DNA of 60,019 bases from a virus. The notes beneath the pieces were generated by a model. It was not told where the DNA came from, made no database searches, and saw only the letters and a program-made list of their open reading frames with translations. The translations under genes and the position numbers were made by a program. The stretch spans positions 1-60,019 of the IMG/VR virus record IMGVR_UViG_3300042861_001504; one strand, given 5' to 3'. Shown piece by piece: positions 58,163-60,019 of this stretch; the first letter of the stretch is position 1, and every line of letters starts with the position of its first letter.

Positions 58163-59162
58163 CCTCTTCCTTTTCCGCTTTCAAATCAAAGTCACCATCA
58201 ACTCCGATTATGTCTTTCCAATAGTCAGCATATTCTTTCTTATACTTTTCTATTGATGCCTTTTCTTCTGTGGTGTCTTTACCCGGTAAGAAACCGTGTG
58301 GTGTTACAATAATTTTCCCATCTTCAAAACCAAGTCCATTAATGTGGTTTTTCATAACCGACACTTTTGTTCTTGAAGCAAACTTTACAGTTCTCTTATC
58401 TTTTGTTGCCGTGATCTTTGTTGTTCCCGCACCTTTTTGATTACCAAACAAAAATACTAAAGAAGAGTTCAACCAAATTGCTTCACCACCTTTTGCTTTA
58501 ATCTTTGGTTGTCCAAATGGATTGTCAGGTAATTCAACCCAAGGCTGATTAACAATGATTAAAGTATTCTCGTATTTAGAATCAGCTTTACGAGATCCTG
58601 AAATACGTTGGTTAATACCCATACCAATTTTATCCGCCAATGTGGAAGCGTTGTGTTGTTTACCTCCTTTACCTTCGTAAGTCATTTTACAAGGAACTGA
58701 TCCAACTGAATCCCACATAATACAAAGTGAATAATCTAATTCACCTTTTTCTTGTGCATCCAATAGTTCATTAATGTAATCTGTAATTTGTTCAATATAA
58801 CTGAAATTGTTATTAAACAAGAAGAATCCGTCCCAAGTTAATTCACCTGTTTCTTCATCGACTACTTCTTCACATTCAAACCCCATTATTTTTGAGTGTT
58901 CAAAGGACCATTTTTGTTCGGTAATAATGAAAACAGGAAGAATCCCTTTCTTTTGAGCATCAACCGCAGTTTTAATAAGTGCTGTTGTTTTACCTGTGTC
59001 AGAATGACCCAACAACATATTAAGGTGTCCAATAGCAGGACCAGGTAAACCTACCGCATCCAAGAAATCAGATCCAAGATCAAAAAATCTTTGTGGTTTA
59101 TATTTTGCGTCTGAAGAGAATTTTTTCTTCAATGAACTAAAATCTGTTTTCTTAATTGCCAT
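58155..59162 (-). CDS. uvsX: Recombinase, UvsX/RecA-like
   Basis: 335 residues (T4 UvsX is 391). Walker A is GHSDTGKTT (residues 52-60), unusual in having Asp-Thr where RecA has Ser-Ser. LCIMWDSVGSVPCKM is Walker B, and NTLIIVNQPWVELPDNPFG is the following strand and loop 2 region. FKxxxx-type RTKVSVMKNHINGLG lies near the C-terminus. It should pair homologous strands and start recombination-dependent replication with gp46/47. Acidic C-terminus (DFDLKAEKEEVE). Confidence 0.92.
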   Translation of the reverse strand: MAIKKTDFSSLKKKFSSDAKYKPQRFFDLGSDFLDAVGLPGPAIGHLNMLLGHSDTGKTTALIKTAVDAQKKGILPVFIITEQKWSFEHSKIMGFECEEVVDEETGELTWDGFFLFNNNFSYIEQITDYINELLDAQEKGELDYSLCIMWDSVGSVPCKMTYEGKGGKQHNASTLADKIGMGINQRISGSRKADSKYENTLIIVNQPWVELPDNPFGQPKIKAKGGEAIWLNSSLVFLFGNQKGAGTTKITATKDKRTVKFASRTKVSVMKNHINGLGFEDGKIIVTPHGFLPGKDTTEEKASIEKYKKEYADYWKDIIGVDGDFDLKAEKEEVE

Positions 59163-59163
59163 A

Positions 59164-59385
59164 TTAATTGAAATTATATTTATGGAATGTTTCTAATGCA
59201 TTCATTTTATCTTGTGCGTTAACCATTTTCTCAACCAATTTATCCATTTCCTCAATGTGTTGTGGATGTTCTCCAATACCAACAGGATTTGTAAAATAAA
59301 CTAACAAGGTTGCTTCCGCTTCCGCCATTTCCGAACGATACTTTAAGGTCAATGCCTCATACATTTTTTCTGAAATCTTATTCAT
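59164..59385 (-). CDS. Small conserved helical protein
   Basis: 73 residues, all helical, with MAEAEATLLVYFTNPVGIG and EHPQHIEEMDKLVEKM. I recall close relatives next to uvsX or gp32 genes in other T4-like phages, but no function. Position 1 nt before uvsX suggests co-translation. It may bind one of the recombination proteins. Confidence 0.75.
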   Translation of the reverse strand: MNKISEKMYEALTLKYRSEMAEAEATLLVYFTNPVGIGEHPQHIEEMDKLVEKMVNAQDKMNALETFHKYNFN

Positions 59386-59402
59386 TTTATTTTGATTTAA
59401 AA

Positions 59403-59439
59403 ATACTAGGACACCTTGTCTATGTAAGTGTCCTAGTAT
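59403..59439 (-). terminator. Terminator or attenuator after gp32
   Basis: ATACTAGGACAC (59403-59414) pairs perfectly over 12 bp with GTGTCCTAGTAT (59428-59439), loop 13 nt. On the minus strand TTTTTAAAT follows. It sits between gp32 and the small helical protein gene; because no clear promoter follows it, it may reduce rather than stop downstream expression. Confidence 0.8.
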
Positions 59440-59454
59440 AAGTTATTATTTTAA

Positions 59455-60018
59455 TTAGAATGGTAAATCTTCGTCTTCGTCATCATTTACCTGAGGATCT
59501 GCAACCTCATTAATTGATTTTGGTGTTGAACCTCCCATAGATACTTCCGATTCACTACTATTTGAGTAGATGTATTTACCTGCGTCTGTATCCCAACGAG
59601 GAGTTTCTCCTCTCGCAATTGATTCAAGATATTCAACAGGTTTTTTAGAATATACGTCCTCCCAAGTCAACTCATCGTTAATCCAAGTAGATGATTGTTC
59701 AGCATCTTCATGTGTTGGTGTTGGATCGTCATACATTACGGTTTGAATTACCGTGTATGTTGCACCTTTTGGTGTCTTTGCCTTTGTAAGTTCAAGGATT
59801 AAGTCACGACCATTATCTGAATCGGTAACGTCTCCTTTTGCTTTCCAAATTGGAATAATTTTATCAAGAATTCCTTCTTGTTTGTAATTGTGTTTAAATC
59901 TCCAAAATTTAACACCGTCTTCTTCGTGATCACGGTCAATTACTTTAACAATGTAAAACTTACGAGCTTTATATTGTGTTGCTAATTGTTTGTCTGATTC
60001 ACGACCTGTTGACATTAA
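59455..60018 (-). CDS. 32: ssDNA-binding protein, gp32-like (5' end outside the window)
   Basis: At least 188 codons; the frame is open at the window edge, so the N-terminal domain with the zinc ligands is missing here. The internal Met at 60015 is probably not the start. KFYIVKVIDRDHEEDGVKFW, RFKHNYKQEGILDKIIPI and TWEDVYSKKPVEYLE match the OB-fold core of T4-type gp32 proteins. It covers ssDNA and loads UvsX and the helicase. The C-terminus is DDEDEDLPF, which resembles the DDDIPF tip of bacterial SSB proteins. Confidence 0.88.
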   Translation of the reverse strand, partial: LMSTGRESDKQLATQYKARKFYIVKVIDRDHEEDGVKFWRFKHNYKQEGILDKIIPIWKAKGDVTDSDNGRDLILELTKAKTPKGATYTVIQTVMYDDPTPTHEDAEQSSTWINDELTWEDVYSKKPVEYLESIARGETPRWDTDAGKYIYSNSSESEVSMGGSTPKSINEVADPQVNDDEDEDLPF

Positions 60019-60019
60019 C

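Noticed and set aside
1-60019. tRNA genes
   Set aside because: I saw no cloverleaf with a GTTCRANNC T-arm and matching acceptor stems in the intergenic spaces, but a tRNAscan run would be more reliable.
1-60019. Calling the TATTTAT motif a T4 late promoter
   Set aside because: The T4 late consensus TATAAATA lies on the coding strand in the opposite sense; here the coding strand has its reverse complement, so direct identity is not justified.

Overview
The window looks like part of a large, AT-rich, T4-type myovirus genome that probably infects a Bacteroidota host. The T4-like core is clear. It has the recombination nuclease pair gp46/gp47, a primase, a DnaB/gp41-type helicase, a UvsX/RecA recombinase, an RNase H/FEN-type exonuclease, a gp32-like ssDNA-binding protein, class Ia ribonucleotide reductase, and the baseplate wedge proteins gp25 and gp6. 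The host inference rests on several independent signs: promoters of the Bacteroidota type (TTG or TTTG, 19-22 nt, TAnnTTTG), a small Hc1-type histone H1-like protein, a Bacteroidota RpoD-like sigma factor, a signal peptide ending in NAQ, SprB-like beta-sandwich repeats in tail proteins, and a near absence of strong Shine-Dalgarno sequences. No terminase, portal, major capsid protein, integrase or tRNA is seen here.

Layout. Positions 1-11400 hold many small accessory genes, mostly on the minus strand. They include an LRR protein, a Dam methylase, a putative non-coding RNA, DnaJ, an Hc1-like protein and a lysis-like cassette (amidase, i-spanin-like protein, secreted coiled-coil protein). Positions 11400-16030 hold a repeat-bearing membrane protein, the sigma factor with a structured 3' RNA, and an N6-adenine methyltransferase. 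Positions 16050-22880 form a replication/recombination operon read right to left: primase, PD-(D/E)XK nuclease, zinc-ribbon and other small proteins, gp47, coiled-coil and membrane proteins, gp46. A small plus-strand island (22955-24464) encodes two putative virion or adhesin proteins, followed by a RuvC-like resolvase on the minus strand. Positions 25180-51150 are a baseplate and tail-fibre module of about 26 kb: gp25, gp6, a 1860-residue protein with a hydrophobic cluster, several unknown structural proteins, a P2 gpI-like protein, SprB-repeat proteins, a collagen-like fibre and a glycosyltransferase. Positions 51250-60019 carry a membrane protein, NrdA, NrdB, helicase, exonuclease, UvsX and gp32.

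Regulation. Two promoter classes can be read by eye. Host-type promoters precede the Dam gene, the 2.8 kb ncRNA, the sigma-factor operon and (less perfectly) the primase operon. A second motif, TATTTAT followed by two mostly A/T bases on the coding strand, lies roughly 5-40 nt before the start codons of at least 17 genes, many of them structural or accessory. A simple model is that host RNA polymerase transcribes the early genes including the phage sigma factor, and a phage-modified polymerase then reads the second class. Seven intrinsic-terminator-like hairpins mark ends of transcription units.
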